Origin: Massospora cicadina
Lineage: Eukaryota > Entomophthoromycota > Entomophthoromycetes > Entomophthorales > Entomophthoraceae
NCBI GenBank assembly: GCA_022478985.1
Contig: JAKSZP010017470.1
Location: forward strand, 21,950 to 85,949
Reading direction: 5' to 3'
Length of the DNA: 64,000 bases
The position numbers and the translations under genes were made by a program. Below the pieces are notes generated by a model, which did no database searches, was not told where the DNA came from, and saw nothing but the letters and a program-made list of their open reading frames with translations. Shown here in pieces: positions 36,190 to 46,439 of this stretch. The first letter of the stretch is position 1. Every line of letters begins with the position of its first letter.

Positions 36190-36676
36190 CGCTGAATGAT
36201 AGTTCCCAGAGTTGTTAACTGCACAGTTTTGGTGTTGTACAATCCTTCACGTTGTCTGATAATAATATATATTTAATTGGTAATAGTATGAAGACTATTA
36301 TCTGCAGTTGAATAGATCACTAGTGTTGGATCCTACGCTTGACCAGTATTCCTCCTCAAAACACTTAAGATGTCCTCAATAGGGATTCATTCCCTTATAC
36401 TGCCTAACTTGATCCATGCTCAGATCCTCATTTAAAGCTTCTCTCTGGTGACACACAATCAGCAACGATTCCCATCTCAGCTCAGCCTCTCTTCTCTGGA
36501 TCCTCAATCCTTACTCATTATCCTAAAGAGTCTCCAATTAGATCACACAGCAAAGATTTCTTTGAAGGTGAATAGAACTAGAAATGAATTTTCTAAAGTA
36601 TATTATGATAAAATTCTGGTAATTAATTTAATTGATCTTCTTTATCAAGTGAATTATTATTATAATTTATGGTGGG
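36190..36676 (-). repeat. Partial LTR of the Gypsy-2 type
   Basis: Matches the first half of the Gypsy-2 LTR (41050-41400). Shared items are ACTGCACAG, the hairpin TAATAGT/ACTATTA at 36281-36300, the AGGGATTCATTCCCTT block and the TCTCTTCTCT block. It stops where the Gypsy-4 LTR begins at 36677. It may be the 5' LTR of Gypsy-3. The left edge is approximate. Confidence 0.6.
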
Positions 36677-37530
36677 TGTAAGGAGAGTGTCTATAACTCT
36701 CCTGTTCTCAGCGTGGCAGTGCGTGGTGCACCAGGCCAACGCCAGGGAACTAGCCGTTAGTTCCAGAGTGATTAGAGCCCAGCAGAGGGTGCTGGAGTCA
36801 TAACCGCTTAGGCATAAACTTGTGAATTTTATAAGAAAAACACCTGTAAAAATGACGCGGTGTATATATCAATAGGGGATAAGTGACCCAGGTTGGAGGG
36901 AACCTGGGTGAACAAACAGTGCACATGAGGAGAGCTTTAAGGTTCTTGCAATGGCAAGGGTAACAGAATGCAAGACCTCCTTGAAGAGGTTCACACACAG
37001 GAGCGTTCAGAAAATAAAATAAAATTTAAAATAGCGTAAAACAGGGAAAAGTTTATTGGGGAATTCGACCAACAAGGAATGTTGGTCAGGGAAAACGTAT
37101 TTAAGCTCAAGCGGGGAAATTAGGGATATGCCACAGTGGTCCCAAGCACCGACTCACCAATAGGGTGACACTGCCATCCAAGTTAGTTGAATAGGCTGAA
37201 ACTGACTTCACTCAAGTGATTGATTGCAGTTGAATCTATCCTGAGCGCGTTATTTCAAAAATGGAATGGGCTTTGAAACCCCGCTCCTCAATAAACTGAA
37301 TCAAACTGTCTGCGGTCATTCAGTAGATTGTTTTAATGCCTGGCTCATCGTCAGGGGCTGGGTGTTTGGTGCACCACTGGTCCCAACCTGGGCATATTTT
37401 GCCCAAACCCAGCGTTGGTCCAGGGTGTTCCTCAGGTCAGGAAGGGCCTGAAACTTCACCCTCTGGGCCTCCAGGCGCCCGGCCTTGTCTTTGGGGTTGA
37501 TCCCCACTATTACGTCATGTTCACATGACA
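36677..37530 (-). repeat. Gypsy-4 3' LTR with palindromic start
   Basis: On the minus strand it starts TGTCATGTGAACATGACG at 37530, just after a purine tract GGGAGGAGAGGG, and ends CTCTCCTTACA at 36677. The first bases form the perfect inverted repeat GTCATGT-TC-ACATGAC (37514-37529). The 854-bp length is close to the Gypsy-5 LTR (808 bp). Confidence 0.75.
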
Positions 37531-37553
37531 TTACCCTCTCCTCCCAACGGGGC

Positions 37554-38069
37554 TCAACCCCCCTCTAGGGGCTTGCACCAGGGAAAAGTTCTTGTGGGCG
37601 GGGCCAACTTCATGGCAGCGACAGTCAGCTTTGGTTGGGACCCAGCAGCCTGGGGAAAACGCTGGTGGAAAGCGTCAATCAGATCTTGGGCATGCACACA
37701 GTCACGTGCCAGAACCCAACTGTTTTCTGCAGCATCAAAGCCCTTCCAGGATACCAGGTACTTGAGTCTTCTTTTAACACGGCGTGAGGCAACTATTTCT
37801 TCCACCTCCCACTCTGGTGCCCCATCCACGAGATAGGCCTCAGGAGTCTCTGGTGGGGGGCCCTCAAACAGCGTCAGCTTGCTCTCATGAAACACAGAGA
37901 AGATCCGGAATGAGGTGGGGAGATCTAGCTGGTATGAGGCATGGCCCACCTTTCTAACAACGCGGTAGGATCCAATCCTTTTTGGTCCCAGCTTCTTACA
38001 TGGCTGCTTGATTGGGATGTTATGAGCATCAAGCATCATGAGATCCCCTTCCTTGTAGGTGGGACCCAC
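37554..38069 (-). pseudogene. Gypsy-4 integrase C-terminus with chromodomain
   Basis: An open block of 171 codons. It begins GPTYKEGDLMMLDAHNIPIK, the integrase C-terminal domain, and continues through KLGPKRIGSYRVVRKVG and FRIFSVFHESKL. It then forms a chromodomain: EWEVEEIVASRRVKRRLKYL followed by VSWKGFDAAENSWVLARDC. The aromatic cage pattern Y-L-V-S-W-K-G and N-S-W is plain. Such domains direct integration to heterochromatin. One stop near 38070 separates it from the rest of integrase in the same frame. Confidence 0.9.
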
Positions 38070-39004
38070 TCAGCGCTTCCCATCAGCGTTCTCCTTATAT
38101 ACCTTCATAGCCGCCTCCAAGTTTGTGGAAACCTCCTGGTGGACCTTCTTGATTGTCTTGGAAAAGTCCACAACCGCTTCAACCAGAGACCCACAGCTGG
38201 GATCCATGTTAAAGGCGGGGTTAAAGCCATGGCTAGTTAAAAATGGGGAACAGCCAATCAAAGAGTGCAAGGTATTGTTGTAGCTAAACTGGGCCATGGG
38301 AAGGTGAGAAGTTCAATCTGCATGATCCGCGGCGGTGTAACACCGCAGGAACTGTTCCAAGCATTGGTTCACTCATTCAGTCTGCCCATCTGATTGGGGA
38401 TGATAGGCAGTTGAACAGCAAGGGCAAACCTGAAGAGTCTTACACAACTCTTCCCAAAAGATGGAGGTGAATTGGGGTCCCCAGTCACTGATAATCTCTT
38501 GGGGAACCCCATGGAGTGCAAACACATGGGTGACGAAAAGCCTATCCATCTCCACTATGGTTATCGTGGTTCTGCAAGGAATGAAGTGGGCGAACTTTGT
38601 AAACTGGTCCACCACCACCATGATGACATCATAACCATCAGAGACAGGTAGCTCCAAAATGAAATCAACTGAGAGGGAAGTCCAGGGCCCCTCAGCCTTT
38701 TGGACTGGACCAACAACCCTGCTAAAGGTTGACGATTGGGTTTCATCTAGTTGCACGCCAGGCACTCCTTAAAATACCGCCCCACCTGAGCAGGCAAGCC
38801 CTTCCAATTGTAGGTGTGGCGTATCAACTCCAAGGCCTTTGCTTTCCTCGGATGTCCAATGGTGATTCCATCATGATGGTCCCAGATGATTTCCAGGCGC
38901 AGTGGTCCAGCTGGTACCCAGAGGCGTCCCTGGAACCACACCATCTCATCCTTCACATGATAGCCCCTGATTAGATCCTCTTGATTTGAAGCGCTCTTTG
39001 TCAT
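38070..39004 (-). pseudogene. Gypsy-4 integrase zinc domain and catalytic core
   Basis: The HHCC zinc-binding part (38747-39004) shows HHDGITIGHPRKAKALELIR and KECLACN. The core (38373-38765) shows LSVDFILELPVSDGYDVIMV with the first Asp, EIISDWGPQFTSIFWEELC with the second Asp, and YHPQSDGQTE with the Glu, so the DDE triad is intact. The linker 38070-38297 (MAQFSYNNTLHSLIG) belongs to the same domain. A frame change occurs near 38765. Confidence 0.9.
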
Positions 39005-39170
39005 ACCAGGGTATATTCGCCTGACAGTGGCTGAGAGAGGACAACCTTTCTGAATATACCATATTCCTCCGCGTTATCAAGAGGTGTAAGCTCTGGCCCG
39101 TTAGCCATGGGAGAGGGAAGTAGAGACATAATTTTGCTTGAGGGAATCATCACCTGGGTGTTGTGCACTT

Positions 39171-39610
39171 CTACCTCCTTGAGGTCGGGGCTAATTCAGG
39201 GTTGTGGATCAAAGCATCTGCCAAACCATTCTCCTTGCCCTTGGTGAACTCATATGTAAAGGCAAATTGGGCAAGGGTCTCATGCCAATGGGTCTGGCGT
39301 GGGGTTAGACATGAGGTTCGCGGTAATACAGCAAGACACGGTGATCTGTATGTATGAAGAATGGTTGGGAAGAGCCATGCAATTGGTGAAGCCAATACAT
39401 CAGCGCCTCCACCACTGCTAGTAACTCCTTATCATAAACGGTGTAATTCAACGCATGCAGAGACATCTTCCTAGAAAAATATCCCACTAGATGCTCTATC
39501 CCATCTTCGCCTACTTGTAACAAGGCGGCTGCTATGGTGAAGTTGGAGGCATCAGTTGACACAATAAACTCCTTTGAAGGGTCGACATGGCGAAGAACAG
39601 TCATGGACAA
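39171..39610 (-). pseudogene. Gypsy-4 RNase H
   Basis: Shows FIVSTDASNFTIAAALLQ (first acidic residue), MSLHALNYTVYDKELLAVVE (the Tyr-x-x-x-[DE]-[KR]-E-L-L motif) and FFIHTDHRVLLYY (the TDH motif), then a separate tail LAQFAFTYEFTKGKENGLAD. It degrades the RNA strand during reverse transcription. The frame breaks between 39305 and 39395. Confidence 0.85.
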
Positions 39611-39616
39611 CAGGGT

Positions 39617-40549
39617 TCACTTCACTGCTTGGAAAGCATCCTCCAAAGTGGGGGACCACTGAAGCACCTTGGCACTGCTAGCCTTGTATAGGGGAGCCGC
39701 CACCTCAGACAGATTGGGAGTGAACTTCTTGAGGAATGTGCACGTCCCCAAAAAGCTCCTTAATTCCTTAACCAAGGTGGGGGTAGGCCACTCACAAATC
39801 GCCTTCTCCTTGTCTGGAGTTATCATGTGTCCTTGGTCAAACTTGACGTTGCCCAGAAACGTGACCTGGGACTTAAAGAACTCGCACTTTGATATTTTTA
39901 ATGTAAGGCTGGCTGCCTTTAACCGCTCCACCACTTGCTGAAGGTGAACTGCATGGGACTCCTTATCAGGGGAAAACACCAGGATATCATCCATGTAGGC
40001 GACCGCGCATACCCCTAACAGGTCCCCAACGCGGCATCAATGCGGCGTTGAAAGATAGCAGGGGCATTCTTAAGCCCAAAGGGCATGACCTGAAACTGGA
40101 AGATCCCTTTTCTGGTATGAATGTGGTCAACCACTCTTGTCCCTTTTTAATCTGGATCTGATTGAACGCGTTGAGGCAATCCAGCTTGGAGAAGACCTTC
40201 GCCTTCTCCACATAGCGTGCAATCTGGGAATCCAAAGGGATGGGATGGAGGTCTGGTACAGTAACGTTGTTAAGGTTACCATAGTCTACACAGGGGCGTA
40301 AGGTACCATCAGACTTCTCCACAAAGAGTAGGGGGAGCATACAGGGGAGGTACGCTGAAAAATTGCACCTTTGGCCAACTGTTCCTTCACCCACACATCC
40401 AAGGCCTCTTCCTCCCTGACAGTTAATGGGTAAATGGTGGAAGATATGCGCACCAGATCCACTTTGAGCTTAAAGTCACAATTGAACTCAGAGTGCTCAG
40501 AGAGTGCATTGGTGGATACTGCATCAAAAGAGGATTCCAAACCCTTCAA
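39617..40549 (-). pseudogene. Gypsy-4 reverse transcriptase
   Basis: Encoded over 40549-39617 with one frame change near 40390 and one near 39990. Motifs in order: PLTVREEEALDVWVKEQLAK, SDGTLRPCVDYGNLNNVTV, FSKLDCLNAFNQIQIKKGQE, MDDILVFSPDKESH (YMDD) and RSFLGTCTFLKKFTPNLSEV. All core blocks of a gypsy RT are present. The catalytic Asp pair is intact. Confidence 0.9.
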
Positions 40550-40684
40550 ACAGGAAGGTAAGGAAAATCCCGCAGAGGAGGGAATCTTCGGAAAAGGAGC
40601 AAGATAGTGGATGGGAACATTGGGCCAATGAGGTAATGGGCCCTGGATGTTATCCTCCGATATGGAACAATCAACTGGTGACCG

Positions 40685-41000
40685 TTAATTAAATACAAAG
40701 AGCATGATTTCTTTCAAATTAGTGCAGACATCAAACTTTCTCCACCACTCAACCCCCAAAATAATGGGGAACAAGAGGTTCTTGATAGCTTGGAAATGAT
40801 CAGACAGAAGATAGGTGCCCACCTGGTAGTCCATCATCCTTATGACGTTCACTGTAGGGATACCTTGAGAAGCTCCACCTCTAGCCATACCACCTGGTGA
40901 GTAACTCAACTCAAGTTAGTCAGCCAGATCTTGGTCAATAAAATTATTGGTGGCACCGGTATCCACTAAAATGGTTGTGGTGAACTTCCCAAAGAGGATG
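40685..41000 (-). pseudogene. Gypsy-4 protease, N-terminally truncated
   Basis: The minus strand near 40920-40990 encodes TTILVDTGATNNFIDQDLA with the catalytic Asp-Thr-Gly. The downstream part (40685-40909) has QAIKNLLFPIILGVEWWRKF, including the ILGVEWW signature. A stop separates the two. The protein is cut by the Gypsy-2 LTR at 41001, so Gag is lost. Confidence 0.8.
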
Positions 41001-42147
41001 TGTAAAAATTTACTTAAGGAGTTGATTATCAGTTGTCAACCCAGTAAACTTTTTACTGCACAGGTTCAATTTCCTCGTACACCTCGCGTTGTAAAGAATA
41101 TATTATCTGATAATAGTATGGAGACTATTATCCAAAGTTGAGTTAGAACTATTATCAGGCTAATGCTTCATCCAGTACTTCCGATTAAATACTTCAAGTT
41201 GTATTCATAGGGATTCATTCCCTTTATTACTGTCCACTTGATCTTTGTCAATATCCTCTGATGACAGTCTCCTTTGTCCCAACACACAGTCGGCAGCTAT
41301 CCCCTAGTTGTGGTTCCCTTCATCTCTAGATCCCCGCTCAGATCTCTACTCTTCTCTCTGAGAGTCCATCAATTATTGCCTTCTGCAATAATATCCTTAA
41401 TATAGAACTTCACACTGGATGCTGATAGTCTAACTATAACCAAATCTACAATAAAACTAATAATGTTTTTTATTAGTACAAGTTGTTTTTGTAGCAATAG
41501 TTGTTTTTTATTATAGTGAATCCTAGGGAATTTATAGGGGATTTGGCCATCTAACCCTCAGTTGACACCTCTTTGATGAAACAGAAGCCATTGCCGTTGA
41601 ATCACCCTTTCTCATCTCAGCAGAAATGGTCTTCCCCATCCTGGCTAGGATTCCATCATTGGACATCCTCGAGACCTCAAATGGAAAGAGTCAAAAACGT
41701 ATCCCTAACGTTTTCCTCTTGATCCAAGCAAACCAACAATAATTGGTTAGCGACCTGCTTAGATTTTGGGAATTTTTGCCCATTATGGCAGGTCACTTCA
41801 CCACCCAATTGATTTTCTAGTCGCAGGCAGCATCACTTGCCTCGCAACTCACTACTCATTCCAAAACAGTTGGTGATGAAATCTGACCAATCCCAATTGG
41901 TACACCTAATAGTTAATCACTATCAGATGCCCCTATTTTGTCAGCCGCTCCACCTGATGAGATATTAGGTATTCATCCGGATCAATCCCCAATGGATATG
42001 ACCAGGAAAATATCCCAAAATCCCCTGAACATAGTTCCTCCAAAATTTGGGCCAACTTATTTCTGATTCACTTCACTTTAGGGAATTTTCCCCTAGTGAC
42101 ACCAGGTAATCTATCAGGCTGGAAATATGGGCAAAAATCAAAAAACA
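41001..42147 (-). repeat. Gypsy-2 3' LTR
   Basis: Plus-strand edges are TGTAAAAATT at 41001 and AAAAAACA at 42147. The hairpin GATAATAGT/ACTATTATC (9-bp stem, loop ATGGAG) is at 41109-41132. The minus strand is preceded by the purine tract AGGAAAGAGGGGGAA (42148-42162), the expected plus-strand primer. Confidence 0.9.
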
Positions 42148-42247
42148 TTCCCCCTCTTTCCTAGATTTCCAGTGAGAAAAGGACTGGGGCATGGGAACAC
42201 CACTTTGACACCTGGTCAAATACTTCATTGGTTCAAGCGGAGTACAC

Positions 42248-43771
42248 TTGTCAATACTCAACGCTGCTTGGGATGACCTTCAGCACACGGCATTCCTCTT
42301 CTTCCTCCTCGCTACTGCCTACTCAGAGCGTGGTCCCCACAACCTCTTGTCATGCTGGGCTGATCGATTTACTCATTACAATATTATTCCCAGGATCCAG
42401 TTTTCCCCCATCAGGGTATATGATCCACTGTCATATTCAGGATTCTTGGTCCAGCGTCCTTGAATTCCTGATTCTCTCCTCATCCTAGACAGGAGACTCT
42501 TGCCGTCAATGTTCATTTTGCAGCTTGATTAAGAATATTTATTTCTATTCACCCTCATTATTTCACTCATAACCTCTTGGCTGTAAGTAATTCTTAATTC
42601 TTCCCTTGGAAAGCTTATTTTATTAATTTTTAAATTAATTTCCTGAAATTGGAGCCTAATGGATTATAGAGTGCATAATGTCAACTTCTATATAAGTCTG
42701 ACATCCCCCTCTAGTCCTGCTCATATGTCAAACTCAGAATCCCGCTATCAACAGCTTCTTAACAGCTTGTCAGATTTGGACCTCTGCCTCTTCCAGCAAA
42801 TGAGTTGTGATGCTCAACGGAACCTCTTCTATGGTCCCTTCAGGACTCATATGCCTAGTCTAGAACAAGCGGCTAGTCCTTCCATTGAATTACTGGAAAC
42901 AGTAACCAATTCCTCCAAAACCAAGTGTACCATTGTTTTGAACAACTCTTGGCTGACTCTTCCCTCGCAGTCAATCCCCAAGTTGGACTTCAAAACCCTC
43001 CTGAATTCAGCTCCTTTCACTGATGCTCCAAACATCATCGTCAATGCTCCAGAGGTTATGCCAGTCACTTTGGATTGTTCATTCTTGGCTGGGTCAGACT
43101 TGCTCCCTGAGTTCCTCTTCTGACTCAGTCAATTCTACGAACCCACTGTGCTAGTTTCTGAGCTTTCAATATGGAACAGCATACATTTTGAGCCCCCTTA
43201 CACTGAACTTTGGGCACAAGTCACCGAGGTGTTGACATTAGTGCTGAATCCCTCTGGTCTGGACAACCTTCTGAATCAGGATACTGCTGCTTATGCTCTC
43301 CAATTTGCTGGACAAGTTCTTCAAAGTTGGTCAACGAAGCTTCCATCCTTGCCTGGCTTCCATCAGTCATTCAGCTTCAGCTTCAGCGAAGCCCATAGTC
43401 ATCATTTACAAGACGCAATCCACTCTTTACACAACTACCTCTTCTCTGGAGCTTCTCATTGCTATCTTCCATTGATGGCGTTAGTCAGGGGCATGATTTG
43501 ACAACCTCCATCAAGTATTCCTTCTTTGCTGCCAGCTCACATGTCTAGTTTTCTTGATGAGGCCTGTCAGAAGGCACTCAAGACAAATCTTTCAGCGCCA
43601 ATGCCTTATCAGGACTACTTGGGGTTATTCACCAATTTCCTCTTCCTATATTGCTGTTTTCCTCCCCGCTCCAGGGTTTCACAATTGGATTCTTCTGACA
43701 TATCAATTTCCCTTCCCCTAGTTGCGTTTCTCAGGGCTCAGCATCCACTCAAAGAACGTGGTTTCATGTAG
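42248..43771 (+). pseudogene. Antisense gene of unknown function inside Gypsy-2
   Basis: I do not recognise this gene. Four long open blocks in one plus-strand frame (42248-42463, 42659-43123, 43148-43501, 43526-43771) run opposite to gag-pol, between integrase and the 3' LTR. From ATG 42725 (MSNSESRYQQLLNSLSDLDL) to the TAG at 43769 there are 349 codons with only two stops (43121 and 43499). Sample segments are LDNLLNQDTAAYALQFAGQV and FSEAHSHHLQDAIHSLHNYL. A GTAAGT...CCCCCTCTAG pair at 42583-42714 could be a 132-bp intron. AATAAA lies at 43895, about 125 bp after the stop. The protein looks soluble, with no clear membrane segment or known motif. Gypsy-1 holds a shortened homologue. Confidence 0.5.
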
Positions 43772-43894
43772 GTCTTGCCCTTGCAAGTGTCCAATTGCAT
43801 ATCAATTTTGACAGGCTATTTCTTCCTACCGCGATCCATCCTCCCTCCCCCAAGAGGTGACATAGGCAGAATCATCCCCGTACTAAGGATGATC

Positions 43895-43900
43895 AATAAA
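43895..43900 (+). terminator. Possible polyadenylation signal of the antisense gene
   Basis: AATAAA on the plus strand about 125 bp beyond the stop at 43769-43771, in an AT-rich stretch. This is consistent with, but not proof of, an antisense transcript end. Confidence 0.35.
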
Positions 43901-44015
43901 AATAAAATTATAAAAAATATGTTGGCTTTTTTCTATGTTTTTTTCTGATATCTTTTATCAATTTTTTATTTTTATTCTCTCTCTTTTTTCCATGGGACTT
44001 GACCTTGTTTTGGTT

Positions 44016-44170
44016 CAGAGATCCATCTTTTCCCCCAATCTGGATCCTGGGCATTTAAACCTACCAGTTTTCTATGGTTCAGAGGTCCTTTTTTGGACTT
44101 AACCATCTAGATTGGTTCAGAGGTCCATCTAGATTTTTCAGAGGTCCTTTTTTTGACTTGACCCAATCAT
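44016..44170. repeat. Short repeats with TGGTTCAGAGGTCC core
   Basis: Four to five imperfect copies of TTCAGAGGTCC with T-rich spacers. They lie between integrase and the antisense gene. Gypsy-1 has a different short tandem array at its equivalent place. Confidence 0.65.
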
Positions 44171-44239
44171 CAGGGCATGACCAACTTAATGGTTCATCAG
44201 TCCTTTGGGAACTCTTTTATTTTTTTCTTCAATCCAACG

Positions 44240-45200
44240 CTTTAGATACTTAGCATGGACTCAATTTACTACTCTTCCATCCAAGAGATTCTTGATGGAA
44301 TAAGCATTGGTCACCATCTTGGCAATTACTTTGAATGCCTGACCATAACGCATCCAATTTGTTTCTTTATCTGAAACTATGTGCATATTGCAATAGGCGA
44401 CTCTTTCTCCTATTCAATATTTTTCTAATGCCGATTGGTTCTTATCATCTGTCAATTTCACTCATATTCTTTTCTTCAAGGTTGTATCAATGCTTGCAAT
44501 TGCATATTGATCAGGATACTCATCAGTTGGTTTAAGTATTGTTCAGTACTCATCCTCAATGTAGGTTCTACCACCAAATATAATATTGGTGGCAACGCGG
44601 CCTTCCTCCCATATAGTAATTCAAATGACGTTTTTCCCATCACCATATGATGACTGATGTTGCAGGCAAACGCCACCAAACTCAGGTACATGTCCCCACA
44701 CAGAAGTTCTCCCTGCAACTAGCTTCCTCCGCGTCACAGCCAGCATCCCATTGACCCGTTCTACCAGTCCGTTTGTCTCTGGCTGGTATGGTACTGACAT
44801 GACTCCCCATATCCCCATTATTTCATTTAGCCTTGGGATCACATGAGATGTGAAGTTGGACCCATTGTCACTCAGTAGGACTTGTGGACATCCATGCCAG
44901 TATACTACTTGATCCAGGATGAATCTCGCAGTACTGGTAGCGTCAACTCTGGTTAGGGCTTTCATTTTGACCCATCTTGTCAGATGGTCGATGACCACTA
45001 TGATATATTTGACTCCTTCCTGTGCTCATTGCCAGCAGTCCCATCACGTTGATGGACACTGTGTGCCATGCAAATCCAGGTCAGACCAGTCAGTATCCAG
45101 TTGTATTCTTGTGTGGTTTATGCAGTTGGCATTCCATGCAACAAGCCAGATGATCTGAGACATTGTAGTTAATCAATTATCAGTAATATTACTGATAAAT
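44240..45200 (-). pseudogene. Gypsy-2 integrase, broken
   Basis: The core is at 44621-44998: VIDHLTRWVKMKALTRVDA, QVLLSDNGSNFTSHVIPRLN (second Asp) and YQPETNGLVERVNGMLAVTR (catalytic Glu). The next block (44476-44718) holds VAFACNISHHMVMGKTSFEL. The C-terminal region to about 44240 resembles the GPFEI/VHEKYLKYW end of Gypsy-1. The zinc domain lies in broken frames around 45100-45200. No chromodomain. Confidence 0.8.
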
Positions 45201-45551
45201 ATGGTCAGTTGTTTTTCTCAGGCCTCCGTGCCCAACAACCTTATGAGCTGCTTGAACTATTGCTGCTCTTCTGACAGTTTCAAAATTTATAATCATTTCC
45301 CATTTATCATATTGAATACTTGTCAATCCATGATATCAGTGTTTTCCATCACTTTTGAAGAGCACCTTGGATTTCTTGAGGCTCATCCTCAATTCTTCCT
45401 TTGACCATTCTCTGGAATAGCTCATCCACCTGCAGATATACCAACTAGACCATTGGTAACCGTGATAAGCCATCCACATTCTGGTGAGAAGCCCTGCTTG
45501 GTGGACTATCTCATAATTGTAAGCCTGAAGCTTAAGTGCCCATCAGGCCAG

Positions 45552-46007
45552 TCATCCTTCAGGTTCCCATAAATTGTGCAGCCAACGCAGCGAAGAGTAG
45601 TCCATCACCACCTTAAAGTGCATTCTGTGGACATACACCTGAAACTTCTTACAGGCATAAATGACCGCAAGGCATTCACGCTCAGTCACAGGGTAATTCC
45701 TCTCAGCGGCTGAGAGTGTCTGACTCACATATGCCACTGGATGTTTGTCCCCAAGTTCATCTACTTGGCTCAGTACGGCGCCAGTCGCCATCAACAAAGC
45801 ATCAGTTAACTCATCAGGATTCTTGGCAGTCCAAATCTTCTCCACCAGTTGTTGGGTGTACGGCTGGGCAACTTCCTGAACTATCTCAGGGTCAATCTTC
45901 TTCACCCTGGCTCTGGTCACGGCGTTTATATCCATGTTGACCACTTGATATAGCTGATCCTGCTCGTCATCTATGAACAGATCACTAATACCTATCTCTT
46001 CATTCAT
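45552..46007 (-). pseudogene. Gypsy-2 fused linker-RNase H frame (in-frame deletion of PR-RT)
   Basis: A 151-codon open frame. Residues 1-66 (NEEIGISDLFIDDEQDQLY to WTAKNPDEL) match the linker that precedes the protease in Gypsy-1 (15540-15720). From residue 67 (TDALLMATGAVLSQVDEL) it is RNase H, with VAYVSQTLSAAERNYPVTE and SSLRWLHNLWEPEG. Protease and RT are thus missing, and the junction near 45806 keeps the frame. The fusion cannot copy RNA by itself. Confidence 0.75.
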
Positions 46008-46439
46008 GATATTGGGAGGAACAGGTTTCTCCGCCGCTCTAGACTGTTCCTTATCTAGGCAGTGGGACCTTTTCCCAAATCTTTGGCTACTGCTGTCTCT
46101 TTAGCCTGGACCACATTAATTTGATCCTTCAGCTTTTTGTAGTGTGTGGCGAAATTCCCTTTCCTGCCACACCAGAAGCAGACCTTTTCTTTCTTATTTA
46201 ACCGTTTGAAATCCTTGGGCTTATTTCCCAGCACAGTTCAGTTAAAAGTCTCCTTTTGCTCTTTTGCTTCCCTTTGTGGGATTCAGATTTTAGACCAGAA
46301 TGGACTTGAAGCTTTTATTAAGGGCATTGAACGTCGCTCCCATAATCTCAGGTTATCTACCATTTGCGAGGTATTTATTTCAGTCACAAATATAGTAGAC
46401 ATCATTTGATGCAAATCGCAATAGGGCTGAAGGGCTGCT

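Larger units (their letters stand above)
36677..41000 (-). mobile_element. Gypsy-4, chromodomain Ty3/gypsy (chromovirus), gag end missing
   Basis: A 3' LTR (36677-37530) is followed, reading leftward from 41000, by protease, RT, RNase H, HHCC zinc domain, integrase core and a chromodomain C-terminus. The frames are long and only lightly damaged, making this the best-preserved pol in the window. Gag and the 5' LTR are absent: the protease runs into the Gypsy-2 LTR at 41001. Either Gypsy-2 inserted here or the locus was rearranged; the flanks of Gypsy-2 do not share an exact target duplication. Confidence 0.9.

Noticed and set aside
37266..38283. Plus-strand frames across the Gypsy-4 LTR and integrase
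   Set aside because: Shadows of the minus-strand integrase-chromodomain frame, with no domain of their own.
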